Origin: Candidatus Symbiothrix dinenymphae
Lineage (GTDB): Bacteria; Bacteroidota; Bacteroidia; Bacteroidales; Azobacteroidaceae
DNA: 44,960 nt
Reading direction: 5' to 3'
Assembly (NCBI GenBank): GCA_001417715.1
Contig: BBRT01000144.1
Coordinates: 1 to 44,960, forward strand
The first letter of the stretch is position 1. Every line of letters starts with the position of its first letter. The position numbers were made by a program, and so were the translations under genes. A model generated the notes under the pieces. That model was not told where the DNA came from and searched no databases. It saw only the letters and a list, made by a program, of their open reading frames with translations. Shown here piece by piece: positions 7,524-15,407 of the stretch.

Positions 7524-7877
7524 TTAAATGCGTTTTTCTTTGATGCGGGCTTTTTTACCGGTCAAATCGCGCAGGTAATACAGCTTGGCACGGCGTATCT
7601 TGCCAACTTTGTTGCGCACGATTGAATCGATAAACGGCGAATTGAGCGGGAAAATACGCTCTACACCCACATTGTCCGACATTTTGCGAACAGTAAACCG
7701 TTTGACATCACCATGCCCTGCGATTTTAATTACCACTCCGCGGTACTGCTGTACACGCTCCTTGTTGCCCTCTTTGATGCGGTAAGCCACCGTCACAGTG
7801 TCGCCACTCTTAAACTCCGGGAAATTTTTCTCTTCCGGATTAGCAAATGCCTCCGCGGCAATTTTCATCAATTCCAT
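7524..7877 (-). CDS. rplS: 50S ribosomal protein L19
   Basis: Encodes 117 residues. The L19 core is unmistakable: FKSGDTVTVAYRIKEGNKER, VQQYRGVVI, VGVERIFPLNSPFID and VRRAKLYYLR-like VGKIRRAKLYYLR. It is the first gene of the rplS-dut-TPR unit. Promoter TACCTTTG at 7972-7979 leaves a leader of about 90 nt; this contains CTCT-GGGG-AGAG, a small hairpin that could be an autoregulatory ribosomal leader, though I recognise no described motif. Its stop codon lies directly next to the heptamer hairpin. Confidence 0.97.
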   Translation of the reverse strand: MELMKIAAEAFANPEEKNFPEFKSGDTVTVAYRIKEGNKERVQQYRGVVIKIAGHGDVKRFTVRKMSDNVGVERIFPLNSPFIDSIVRNKVGKIRRAKLYYLRDLTGKKARIKEKRI

Positions 7878-7971
7878 TTTTTATTTTAACTATTTAATTT
7901 ACAATACCTTAACGCAACATTCGCGAGTCACTCTTCTCTCCCCAGAGGTTACGATAAGTCTATTTCGGGCG

Positions 7972-7979
7972 CAAAGGTA
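7972..7979 (-). promoter_or_regulatory. -7 element of the rplS promoter
   Basis: Minus-strand TACCTTTG, preceded by TTTTTCG and a TCATAAC array (7987-8009). Same module as at exbB, tRNA-Leu and rimO. Confidence 0.8.
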
Positions 7980-7986
7980 CGAAAAA

Positions 7987-8009
7987 GTTATGAGTTATGA
8001 GTTATGAAT
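7987..8009. repeat. Heptamer array, GTTATGA family
   Basis: Three units (GTTATGA, GTTATGA, ATTATGA) lying directly upstream of the rplS promoter. AATTATGAGTT within it is inverted at 8080-8090 (AACTCATAATT), which in turn precedes the tRNA-Leu promoter. The stretch 8010-8075 between them holds nothing else I can identify. Confidence 0.9.
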
Positions 8010-8096
8010 TATGAGTTTTTTTGCACATACGTTATAATTTGTGTTAAAAAGCCGCGCGGTTGTTATCCTTATGATTTATAACTCATAATTATTTCG

Positions 8097-8104
8097 TACC
8101 TTTG
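8097..8104 (+). promoter_or_regulatory. -7 element of the tRNA-Leu promoter
   Basis: TACCTTTG preceded by ATTTCG and by a TCATAAT heptamer (8083-8089). It lies 12 bp before the tRNA and may also serve apbE. Confidence 0.8.
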
Positions 8105-8116
8105 CGGTCGCAAACT

Positions 8117-8198
8117 GCGGCTGTGGTGTAATTGGTAGCCACGCCAGACTTAGGATCTGGTGCTTCACGGCGTGGGGGTTCGAGTCCCTTCAGCCGCA
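8117..8198 (+). tRNA. tRNA-Leu (anticodon UAG)
   Basis: An 82-nt class II tRNA. The acceptor stem GCGGCTG (8117-8123) pairs with CAGCCGC (8191-8197), with discriminator A8198. The anticodon stem CCAGA/TCTGG encloses the loop CTTAGGA, giving anticodon TAG at 8151-8153. The variable arm is long, and the T-loop TTCGAGT is closed by GGGGG/CCCTT. The 3' CCA is not fully encoded (ACA follows), so it must be added after transcription. Reads CUN leucine codons. Confidence 0.96.
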
Positions 8199-8221
8199 CA
8201 AATGCGAAATAAAAGACAAAA

Positions 8222-9277
8222 ATGGCAGTAATAATAACACACATTTTAGCCGCCAATTGGTTGCGTTGCTGTAAATTAGCCGCGAACATGATTGTTCTTT
8301 GGCTTGCAGCAATTTTATTTTCGTGTGACGGAAAGGCCGAATACGTATCGCATCAGGGTTCCGCGGAAGGCACTACCTATAAGATTACCTACTCGCCTCC
8401 TGCCGCCGGTGAACGTTACGAAGAGGACATTGTGCAGTTACTTCAACGATTTAGCGAGTCGCTTTCCACATATATCCCCACTTCGCTGATTTCACGCATC
8501 AACCGGAACGTTCCCGATGTGGAAATTGACGATTATTTCCGCACCGTGTTCGTTAAGTCTGCGGAAGTCAATCGTGCATCGTCCGGTGCCTTTGATATTA
8601 CTATCGCGCCCATTGTCAACCTGTGGGGATTTGGCTTCACGTCCAATACTCCCGATATTGACCCTGCCAAAATAGACAGTTTGCTGCAATTTGTGGGGAT
8701 GGACAAGGTGCGCATCGTTGGAAACAGGGTGGAGAAGGATTCTCCGGGTGTGATGCTTGATGTGAATGCCATTGCCAAAGGGTATTCGGTGGATGTGGTG
8801 GCAAATTTTCTGAAAAGCAAGAGATGCAAAAACTATCTGGTCGAAATTGGCGGCGAGATTGTCGCGCGAGGCGTCAACGCATCGGGCAAGCCATGGCGGG
8901 TAGGCATCGACCGTCCCGCAGACCGCGCCATACCCGGGCAGAATTTGCAAGCCATTGTGGCACTTGACAACAAAGCTTTGGCTACATCAGGCAATTACAG
9001 ACGCTTTTTTGAGAAAGACGGGGTCAAATACGCCCATTCCATCGACGTGAAAACGGGTTATCCGGTGAATCACAACCTGCTGAGTGTAACCATCGTGGCA
9101 GATGATTGCATCACCGCCGACGCCTGGGCTACGGTCTGTATGGTGTCGGGACTTGACAAAACGAGGACACTCTTAGCCAACCATCCCGAATTGGAAGCCC
9201 TGCTGATATACAGCGACACACAAGGCAATTATCAAATAGAGGTCACCAAAGGCTTGAAAAGCGCGGTCAGTAAATAA
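8222..9277 (+). CDS. apbE: FAD:protein FMN transferase (ApbE), lipoprotein
   Basis: Encodes 351 residues. The N-terminus has a hydrophobic signal ending in the lipobox LFSC (Cys35); an internal ATG at 8288 would give a shorter signal, so the start is not certain. ApbE attaches FMN covalently to a Thr of periplasmic flavoproteins such as the NQR/RNF subunits. Motifs seen: GAFDITIAPIVNLWGFG, DVNAIAKGYSVD, VEIGGEI, AHSIDVKTGYPV and TADAWATVCMVSG, the last being the metal-binding Asp/Thr region. It lies 24 bp after tRNA-Leu and converges with the DoxX fusion gene. Confidence 0.93.
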   Translation: MAVIITHILAANWLRCCKLAANMIVLWLAAILFSCDGKAEYVSHQGSAEGTTYKITYSPPAAGERYEEDIVQLLQRFSESLSTYIPTSLISRINRNVPDVEIDDYFRTVFVKSAEVNRASSGAFDITIAPIVNLWGFGFTSNTPDIDPAKIDSLLQFVGMDKVRIVGNRVEKDSPGVMLDVNAIAKGYSVDVVANFLKSKRCKNYLVEIGGEIVARGVNASGKPWRVGIDRPADRAIPGQNLQAIVALDNKALATSGNYRRFFEKDGVKYAHSIDVKTGYPVNHNLLSVTIVADDCITADAWATVCMVSGLDKTRTLLANHPELEALLIYSDTQGNYQIEVTKGLKSAVSK

Positions 9278-9291
9278 ATTTAAAATTCAAT

Positions 9292-10845
9292 TTATGCGTA
9301 CCATTCGCGTTTTCGGTTTTTCAGATTTTGGAGCGTATCAATACAGATATTGACGTCGTCCACTAACTGGAAATCAAACATTCCTACACATATAATGTCA
9401 GCACCATTCTCGAAAGCCCAGTTGAAACCGTCCTTAGGGTAAATGGCACCTGCGGCAAGCACTTTAAAGCCTATGACCGGTAGTTTTGCACGGTTGACAA
9501 ATTCTACCGTGCGGTCGGGGAACGGACAAAAACAGTTGTCGTGGAACTGATTGTGGTCCCGGCTATATTTGCCGTCCACTTCAAAAGGCTTTCGGTTTTC
9601 GCGCGGATGCGCCGACCAGTAATTGTCGTGGTGCATGGTTTTCATGTAAAAGTCAGGGAAGATACCTTTTTCGTCGCACAATATCAAAGAATCAATGGTA
9701 TGTGCTCCCATTCCGGCTATCGAACCATGGCTCCTGATTCTGTCCATCAGCCCGGCTATCACATCAAACTTCCCGTCCCGAACAAGCCAGTCACACCAGT
9801 TTCCTTGCAGTTGTATCATATCCATTCCGCTATCAACGGCTTGGGTGACATCGGCATAAATATCATCCTTGTTTTTTTCGTCAACGCCGATTTGGGTGAT
9901 TATCTTGATTTTACTGCCTGTTATTTTTTTGTATTTGACCATTATCGGTATTTGCTGATAAGCAATATTAATGGCATTGATACCTGCCTGTTCGCCCAGC
10001 ATCAGGGTTTCAAAGACTTTTTTCTCTGTATTATACGCTTTCATAAGGCTGGAGGTATATATCAAATCCCGCGAATGTGCCCAACCACCAATTATATTTG
10101 AACCCATGATTAAGCGGCTGATTTCGAGCCCGCCGATTTTCCCCTTGGGAAGTTCGCCTTTCAATTGACTCAAAGCGACTTGATTGACCTGTATCGTAGC
10201 ACCCGACATGACATCCACATTATATATCTGATTGCTTCGGTGGGCACTCCATCCCAAAAAGCCCAGAACAGGCAATGTGACAAGGTTTTTCAATGCTTCC
10301 CGTCGGGTATTCACTTCGGATGGTGCTTCTGTTGTGGCTTCCGGGGCTACCGGTTTCCACAATTTGATTCCCAAATCTTTCCATAATTTGAGAAATTCAT
10401 CCAAACCGTATCCCTTTTCTGCATAGAAAAAGAGAAATACAAGAGCCACTGCCTCTAAAAATATTTTATCGACAATATACAGCGTGCCGTCGCCTCCGAG
10501 CAATGAAACGCCAAAGGGAGGGTATGCAAAGTAATACAGGACAAGCAACAGCGTACCGAAAAACGACGCCAAGCGACTGAACAAGCCGGTGAATAGACCC
10601 AAGCCAATCAGTATTAATCCCCAGACATTCATAAAATTAACCACTTGTAGCATTGTCGGCGAAGCGGCAAGCCAATGGTAAAATCCGGACAGAAATCCGT
10701 ACGTATTGCTCAGATAGGATTCTGCCGTCCAATGCTCAGCACTCAGTTTCACCCATCCCTCGTACAAAAAGTGCCAACCAATAGTGACACGAAGGATTGT
10801 GACGATTGTTTTATTCACTGTTCTATTTTCCATTATTTTTCTCAT
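9292..10845 (-). CDS. DoxX membrane domain fused to an aldo/keto-reductase-like domain
   Basis: Encodes 517 residues in two parts. Residues 10-145 have four hydrophobic helices and the DoxX pattern (LRVTIGWHFLYEGWVKL, NVWGLILIGLGLFTG). After a linker comes a twin-arginine stretch TRREALKNL at 180-188 followed by a hydrophobic segment to about 200. Residues 235-517 look like an aldo/keto reductase TIM barrel (LEISRLIMGSNIIGGWAHS, AGINAINIAYQ, GFKVLAAGAI). At the positions of the usual Asp, Lys and His of the catalytic tetrad I read Asn, Gln and Gln, so reductase activity is doubtful. The substrate is unknown. Promoter TACCTTTG at 10908-10915; ATG at 10845 or 10833. Confidence 0.75.
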   Translation of the reverse strand: MRKIMENRTVNKTIVTILRVTIGWHFLYEGWVKLSAEHWTAESYLSNTYGFLSGFYHWLAASPTMLQVVNFMNVWGLILIGLGLFTGLFSRLASFFGTLLLVLYYFAYPPFGVSLLGGDGTLYIVDKIFLEAVALVFLFFYAEKGYGLDEFLKLWKDLGIKLWKPVAPEATTEAPSEVNTRREALKNLVTLPVLGFLGWSAHRSNQIYNVDVMSGATIQVNQVALSQLKGELPKGKIGGLEISRLIMGSNIIGGWAHSRDLIYTSSLMKAYNTEKKVFETLMLGEQAGINAINIAYQQIPIMVKYKKITGSKIKIITQIGVDEKNKDDIYADVTQAVDSGMDMIQLQGNWCDWLVRDGKFDVIAGLMDRIRSHGSIAGMGAHTIDSLILCDEKGIFPDFYMKTMHHDNYWSAHPRENRKPFEVDGKYSRDHNQFHDNCFCPFPDRTVEFVNRAKLPVIGFKVLAAGAIYPKDGFNWAFENGADIICVGMFDFQLVDDVNICIDTLQNLKNRKREWYA

Positions 10846-10907
10846 AAAAACTTAATCTAATTGTTTAACAATTTTTTCTGTGAATTGCCACAACAACAAT
10901 TCGGTGA

Positions 10908-10915
10908 CAAAGGTA
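10908..10915 (-). promoter_or_regulatory. -7 element of the DoxX-fusion promoter
   Basis: Minus-strand TACCTTTG about 60 bp before the ATG at 10845. Confidence 0.72.
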
Positions 10916-10940
10916 GCATTTTTTTTCTAATAAAAACACA

Positions 10941-11357
10941 TCACGCAAATTTATGTGCAACGGTTTTGAGATTATCACTAAGTGAAAGGAAAGCGTTTGA
11001 TAATTTTCTCTTTTCTTCCAAAGTGAATCGGGCAGGTTTTCCATGCACAGCATAGCCGTGTAATCGCTGATACATCCACGATTTGTCTTTGCCAAAGTAA
11101 TTTCGTGAGATAGTGGAAAAATTGACAAATTCTTCCACACCATCCAGTTGCTCAAGGATAGAAATTTCTTTGGAAATTTCCTTTACCTGCTTCAACTTAC
11201 TGAGTTTCACCTCTGCAAGAGAATTACCAATATTTTCTTTTTCCGATTCGGATTTTTCACCTAAAAAAGAATCTACGAGTTTATCAAACTCTTCCGTAGA
11301 TAGTCCTCTGCCTGAAACCAACAAGTCTTCTAATTCATTTTTATAATCTTTCTTCAT
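10941..11357 (-). CDS. DUF5053-like small protein
   Basis: Encodes 138 residues, hydrophilic and helical, with no signal. The C-terminal part (FSTISRNYFGKDKSWMYQRL, then GKPARFTLEEKRKLSNA) resembles the DUF5053 family of Bacteroides, which looks like a helix-turn-helix-related module (SWMYQRLHG). The function is unknown. It lies 42 bp after the 61-residue gene and is probably read with it. The protein may bind DNA, but that is inference. Confidence 0.7.
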   Translation of the reverse strand: MKKDYKNELEDLLVSGRGLSTEEFDKLVDSFLGEKSESEKENIGNSLAEVKLSKLKQVKEISKEISILEQLDGVEEFVNFSTISRNYFGKDKSWMYQRLHGYAVHGKPARFTLEEKRKLSNAFLSLSDNLKTVAHKFA

Positions 11358-11399
11358 ATTATTTTTTTTTTTGCCCCTCCGAAAAGAAGCGTTTAATTA

Positions 11400-11585
11400 C
11401 TACTTTCCCTCTAAATTTTTCAATTCCTTGTTATAGTCATTTAGCTTATCAAGATAAAAATCCAACATGTCATCCAGTTGAGGAGTATGACATCCGAGTT
11501 GTTCCTCCATCCTTTTAATGCTTCTCAAATCTTGATAGAGCAATCGAATACACTCTTTTAACTCTGCAATCCTTTCTTTATTCAT
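11400..11585 (-). CDS. Small hypothetical coiled-coil protein
   Basis: Encodes 61 residues from the ATG at 11585 (MNKERIAELKECIRLL). The frame extends to 11615, but that codon is TTG and the promoter TACCTTTG at 11613-11620 overlaps it, so the downstream ATG must be used. The protein is Leu/Glu/Lys-rich with heptad-like spacing (LRSIKRMEEQL, LDKLNDYNKELKNLEGK). I recognise no family. It precedes the DUF5053-like gene, probably as an operon partner. Similar short helical proteins occur with phage or plasmid regulators, but nothing here proves that. Confidence 0.6.
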   Translation of the reverse strand: MNKERIAELKECIRLLYQDLRSIKRMEEQLGCHTPQLDDMLDFYLDKLNDYNKELKNLEGK

Positions 11586-11612
11586 AAAAACCGTCATTTT
11601 AATTAGACACCG

Positions 11613-11620
11613 CAAAGGTA
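11613..11620 (-). promoter_or_regulatory. -7 element of the small coiled-coil gene promoter
   Basis: Minus-strand TACCTTTG, 28 bp before the ATG at 11585. It fixes the start of that gene. The stretch 11621-11766 upstream of it holds no gene or repeat that I can see. Confidence 0.75.
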
Positions 11621-11766
11621 TTGATAATCTTTTGAATATCCAAATAAAAAAGCACTTATTTTCATGCTTTACAACATATTTTTCATAAGTACTTAATCAT
11701 CAATGAAATATTTTTTTGCTTTCTTTCGATAACTCTTAAATTGCAGTCCCTTCTGCCGCACTTTTG

Positions 11767-12999
11767 TCAGTTAATTGTTTGGACGCCAATTAGTTGGTCG
11801 TAGCGTTTTCCGAATGTTCGTGCATATACCATCACGCGATATTCGTTTTTTGTTTGGTAAAAATCTCCTTCTACGGGTGCTGTTTTTGCCGGTGTATTTG
11901 GTTTATTTTGAGTAACATACAGGTAATTGTAATAGCCCTCTTTCAGCAGTGCTGTTTTGACGTAACCATTCCTTTCGTAGGTCATTTCGGAACGGTAATC
12001 GAAGATATTGTTGAATGCTTCGCTCAAAATATACACCTTTTCATTCAGGGGTTGTCCCGCCAAGGAAAAATGCACAAGATGGTAATCCGCCTCATAGTCT
12101 GAGTTATCTGCCTCTGTATTACGGATATACACCTTGCCGTTCAGGTCGTCGGAATACGAATACGGCTCGTTGGAGCGAAATTTGTAGGGGCGCAAAATGG
12201 TGTGATAGTATGGCTCGTGATACTCTATAGCGGCGATATTCAGTCCTGGAAATTGTGCGGTGGTCATCTCAAAGCGGCGATATTCATTGCCCGCATCAAA
12301 AATCAAGGCAGGATTGTGTGAATATTCAGCCTTGCCGGTTTGCACTAAACGCGGCTTAACAAGCTGTGCAGCATTATCATAGCGATGATTTTGCAGCACA
12401 TAAACCTTCAAATCGGTGTTCGGATTCTGAACGGCACTGCCATAACTCACCACGAAATCAACCGCCTGAAAATGGGTGTTCGCCCCCTTATCCGTGACGG
12501 GCGAAACGCTTATCTGCACATTTGCAAGCGGTTCCACGACCGAAAAACAGGCATTGAGCATCGGTCGTTCGTTGCCATCCTCAAAAACCTGCACCGCATA
12601 ATTGCCGGACAACTTCAGCCGCACCCGCTCGTTGGGAATCCGCAGTTCATAATGCACATACTCCATCGTTGTGTTGAGCGAATTGTCGTAATCAGTCAAC
12701 GGATTGTTTTGCAGCCCGTTCAGATATTCGTGTTCATCCAACTTCGACCGCGTCCAATCGGCGTTGCAATGCCAAATTTTGTAGGTGTAATGACCGGTTT
12801 CCACACCCAAAACATCGAAACTAATGGCGATAGCGCGATTTTGATTGAAGTCAATAATCGGGGCTAATTTCCACTGATGTTCCGGAAAAACGCGCAAGGT
12901 TTGCACCCGTTCGGAAAAGGATTCTGTCCGCAGGGGCTGTGCTTGCAAGGATATGGTAGAGGTGATTGTTATTACTAACAATAGTAGTAGAATCTTCAT
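11767..12999 (-). CDS. Type IX secretion system plug protein (T9SS_plug_1st, formerly DUF5103)
   Basis: Encodes 410 residues from the ATG at 12999, which opens a standard signal peptide (MKILLLLLVITITSTISLQAQ). The body matches the DUF5103/T9SS plug family: VFPEHQWKLAPIIDFNQNRAIAISFDVLG, HCNADWTRSKLDEHEYLNG and FNNIFDYRSEMTYERNGYV. In the family the plug closes the periplasmic gate of the SprA outer-membrane translocon. The frame stays open upstream through three tandem REP copies to an ATG at 13098 that overlaps the SUI1 stop as ATGA, so a form with a 33-residue repeat-encoded extension (NTPVIASLTRTT...) is possible. That would put a long stretch before the signal sequence. Confidence 0.88.
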   Translation of the reverse strand: MKILLLLLVITITSTISLQAQPLRTESFSERVQTLRVFPEHQWKLAPIIDFNQNRAIAISFDVLGVETGHYTYKIWHCNADWTRSKLDEHEYLNGLQNNPLTDYDNSLNTTMEYVHYELRIPNERVRLKLSGNYAVQVFEDGNERPMLNACFSVVEPLANVQISVSPVTDKGANTHFQAVDFVVSYGSAVQNPNTDLKVYVLQNHRYDNAAQLVKPRLVQTGKAEYSHNPALIFDAGNEYRRFEMTTAQFPGLNIAAIEYHEPYYHTILRPYKFRSNEPYSYSDDLNGKVYIRNTEADNSDYEADYHLVHFSLAGQPLNEKVYILSEAFNNIFDYRSEMTYERNGYVKTALLKEGYYNYLYVTQNKPNTPAKTAPVEGDFYQTKNEYRVMVYARTFGKRYDQLIGVQTIN

Positions 13000-13091
13000 G
13001 GGATTGCGGGTCAAGCCCGCAATGACGGGTGTTGTGCGGGTCAAGCCCGCAATGACGGACGTTGTGCGGGTCAAGCTCGCTATGACGGGTG
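13000..13091. repeat. Three tandem REP half-elements, period 30 bp
   Basis: Copies at 13011, 13041 and 13071 each read TCAAGCCCGCAATGACGG-type sequence followed by GTTGTGCGGG. The third has two changes (TCAAGCTCGCTATGAC). The period is exactly ten codons, and all three stay open in the frame of the T9SS plug gene. There are no unique spacers, so this is not a CRISPR. Confidence 0.92.
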
Positions 13092-13094
13092 TGT

Positions 13095-13439
13095 TCATAT
13101 TGATTTTGTTTTTGTGTAACCTTCTTTGCGCAAAATTTCCGACAGTTTTTGCCTGAAATCGCCTTGTATGATGATTTCGTTGTTTTTGGCTGAGCCGCCT
13201 ACGCCGCACTTTGTTTTCAGGAGTTTAGCCAGCTCTTGCAAATCTTCGTCTGCACCCACAAATCCCGTAATCAGCGAAACTTGTTTTCCCCCTCGATTTC
13301 TCTTATCCAACTGCACACGAAGCTGTTGCTTGTCGCGCGGCAAGGTTTCAACCTCATCTGCCGCCTGATTTTCATACCGGAAATCAGGATTAGTTGAATA
13401 CACCACATTCTGCCGCCCTTTCCAATCGTTTGCGTTCAT
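13095..13439 (-). CDS. SUI1/YciH translation initiation factor-like protein
   Basis: Encodes 114 residues. The C-terminal part is the eIF1/SUI1 fold: VQLDKRNRGGKQVSLITGF, LAKLLKTKCGVGGSAKN and EIIIQGDFRQKL. The bacterial homologue YciH influences start-site fidelity in vitro; its physiological role is unclear. It lies 3 bp after htpG. Its stop TGA overlaps, as ATGA, an ATG that opens the repeat-encoded extension of the T9SS plug frame. Confidence 0.92.
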   Translation of the reverse strand: MNANDWKGRQNVVYSTNPDFRYENQAADEVETLPRDKQQLRVQLDKRNRGGKQVSLITGFVGADEDLQELAKLLKTKCGVGGSAKNNEIIIQGDFRQKLSEILRKEGYTKTKSI

Positions 13440-13442
13440 AAT

Positions 13443-15317
13443 TCACGATGCGGATAGTGCGTTGACCTCGCGTTTGATAAATTTGTTGAGGGCTTCCCCT
13501 TTCAGCAATCCGTTGGCAAGCAATGCCAAATCGACCAACTGGGTGATTATAGCCTGTGCTTCGGGCGTATTTTCCTTTTCCACTTTCTTCACGGCGGGCG
13601 CATCCAAATTGACGGTCATGGCGTATGAGTTTGGCATCTCGCCGTAGAAATTCATGCCGGGCTGCATCGCGGACATCTCCATCATGCGGCGCATAAACTC
13701 GTTTTGCGTCACGGTGACGGGGTTGCCGGTTTCGCCCAAGTGTTCAAAACCAATCACGAAATCGGTTTTTTCGATGGGCGGAATGACCGACTTGAATTTT
13801 TCTGTCAGCGCGGTGCGTTCTTCTTCGGTCAATTTGACCTCTTGGGCATCGGTTTTCTTAATCAAATTGTCCAAAATATCGGCATCTACGCGCACGAAGC
13901 GGGATTTTTCCAACTTCGATTCCAGCGCGTTCATAAAGTGATTGTCGAGTTGCCCGTCCATCAGCAGCACATCGTAGCCCTTTTCTTTCGCTTGGTCGAT
14001 GTAGGCAAATTGGGTGTTTTTGTCGGTCGTGTAGAGATAAATCAGCGTGCCGTCCTTGTCCGTTTGGTTGGCTTCCACCAGCGTTTTGTATTCGTCCAAT
14101 GTGAAAAATTTGTTTTCTAATGAGTTGAACAGCACGAACTTCATCGCGCGTTCGGCAAATTTTTCGTCGGTTATCATGCCGTATTCGATGAAAACGCGCA
14201 GGCTGTTCCACTTTTCCTCAAACTGCGGGCGGTTGTTCTTAAAAATTTCGTCCAGGCGGTCAGCCACTTTTTTGGTGATGTAGGTCGAAATCTTCTTCAC
14301 ATTGCTGTCCGACTGCAAATAGGAGCGCGACACGTTCAGCGGGATGTCCGGCGAGTCAATCACGCCGTGGAGCAGCGTCATAAATTCGGGCACGATGCCT
14401 TCCACGCTGTCACTCACAAACACCTGATTGCTATACAGTTGTATCTTGTTTTTCTGCAAATCAATGCCGTTTTTCACCTTGGGGAAATACAAAACGCCCG
14501 TCAGATTGAACGGATAATCCACGTTCAGATGTATCCAAAACAGCGGGTCTTCGCTATACGGGTAGAGTTCCTTGTAGAATTTGATGTAGTCTTCGTCGGT
14601 CAATTCCGCCGGTTTACGCATCCACAGCGGGTTGGTGTCGTTGATGATGTTGTCTTCGTCCAATTCCACCGATTTGCCGTCTTTCCACTCCGATTTTTTG
14701 CCGAATGCAATTGGCACGGGCAGGAAGCGGCAGTATTTTTTCAGCAGCGATTCGATGCGCGTTTTTTCCAAAAATTCCTTGCTGTCGTCATCCATATAGA
14801 GGATGATGTCGGTGCCGCGAGCCTCTTTTTTCGCCTCGGCGATGGTGTATTCGGGCGAGCCGTCGCACGACCATTTCATTGCAGGAGCATCCTCTTGCCA
14901 CGATTTGGTGATGATTTCCACCTTTTTCGACACCATAAACGCCGAATAGAAGCCCAAGCCGAAATGCCCGATAATGGCATTGGCGTTGTCCTTGTACTTT
15001 TCCAAAAAGCCTTCCGCGCTCGAAAAGGCAATCTGGTTGATGTATTTGTCTATCTCATCGGCAGTTAGCCCCAATCCGCTGTCGGAAATCGTGAGCGTCT
15101 TCTTCTTGTCGTCGAGCTTCACGCGAATAGTCAAGTCGCCCAACTCGCCTTTAAACTCGCCCACTTGCGCCAGCGTTTTCATCTTCTGAGTAGCGTCCAC
15201 CGCATTAGAAATCAACTCACGGAGAAAAATCTCGTGGTCGCTATACAAAAACTTTTTAATCACGGGGAAAATGTTTTCGGTCGTCACCCCGATATGACCT
15301 TGCTTTTTTGCTTCCAT
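13443..15317 (-). CDS. htpG: Molecular chaperone HtpG (Hsp90)
   Basis: Encodes 624 residues. The N-terminal ATPase domain shows KFLYSDHEIFLRELISNAVD (with the ATP-binding Asn), SDSGLGLTADEI and GHFGLGFYSAFMV. The middle domain has LNVSRSYLQSD, where the conserved Arg contacts the gamma-phosphate. The C-terminal dimerisation domain ends KFIKREVNAL. The length is normal for bacterial HtpG. It begins 90 bp after metH; this gap (15318-15407) shows only a weak TTTTTG-type match around 15351 and no clear promoter. SUI1/YciH follows 3 bp downstream. Confidence 0.97.
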   Translation of the reverse strand: MEAKKQGHIGVTTENIFPVIKKFLYSDHEIFLRELISNAVDATQKMKTLAQVGEFKGELGDLTIRVKLDDKKKTLTISDSGLGLTADEIDKYINQIAFSSAEGFLEKYKDNANAIIGHFGLGFYSAFMVSKKVEIITKSWQEDAPAMKWSCDGSPEYTIAEAKKEARGTDIILYMDDDSKEFLEKTRIESLLKKYCRFLPVPIAFGKKSEWKDGKSVELDEDNIINDTNPLWMRKPAELTDEDYIKFYKELYPYSEDPLFWIHLNVDYPFNLTGVLYFPKVKNGIDLQKNKIQLYSNQVFVSDSVEGIVPEFMTLLHGVIDSPDIPLNVSRSYLQSDSNVKKISTYITKKVADRLDEIFKNNRPQFEEKWNSLRVFIEYGMITDEKFAERAMKFVLFNSLENKFFTLDEYKTLVEANQTDKDGTLIYLYTTDKNTQFAYIDQAKEKGYDVLLMDGQLDNHFMNALESKLEKSRFVRVDADILDNLIKKTDAQEVKLTEEERTALTEKFKSVIPPIEKTDFVIGFEHLGETGNPVTVTQNEFMRRMMEMSAMQPGMNFYGEMPNSYAMTVNLDAPAVKKVEKENTPEAQAIITQLVDLALLANGLLKGEALNKFIKREVNALSAS

Positions 15318-15407
15318 AATATAAATGTGTTGTTTTTATGGACAATTACTCAAAAATGGTGCCACTTATTTACAACTGACATTTTGGCAGATACGCTCTC
15401 CAAATTC

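Noticed and set aside
11586..11615. Longer form of the small coiled-coil protein
   Set aside because: The extra codons lie at or upstream of the expected transcription start set by the TACCTTTG at 11613-11620 and open with TTG.
13011..13090. Possible CRISPR array (regular 30-bp repeats)
   Set aside because: The copies are directly adjacent with no unique spacers, and the unit is the REP arm found elsewhere in the window.
13099..13209. A further 37-residue N-terminal extension of the T9SS plug frame
   Set aside because: It overlaps the SUI1 gene in another frame and has a basic, non-conserved composition; only the ATGs at 13098 and 12999 are plausible.
14367..15068. Long plus-strand open frames opposite htpG and metH
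   Set aside because: They mirror conserved coding sequence of htpG and metH on the other strand and have no family resemblance.
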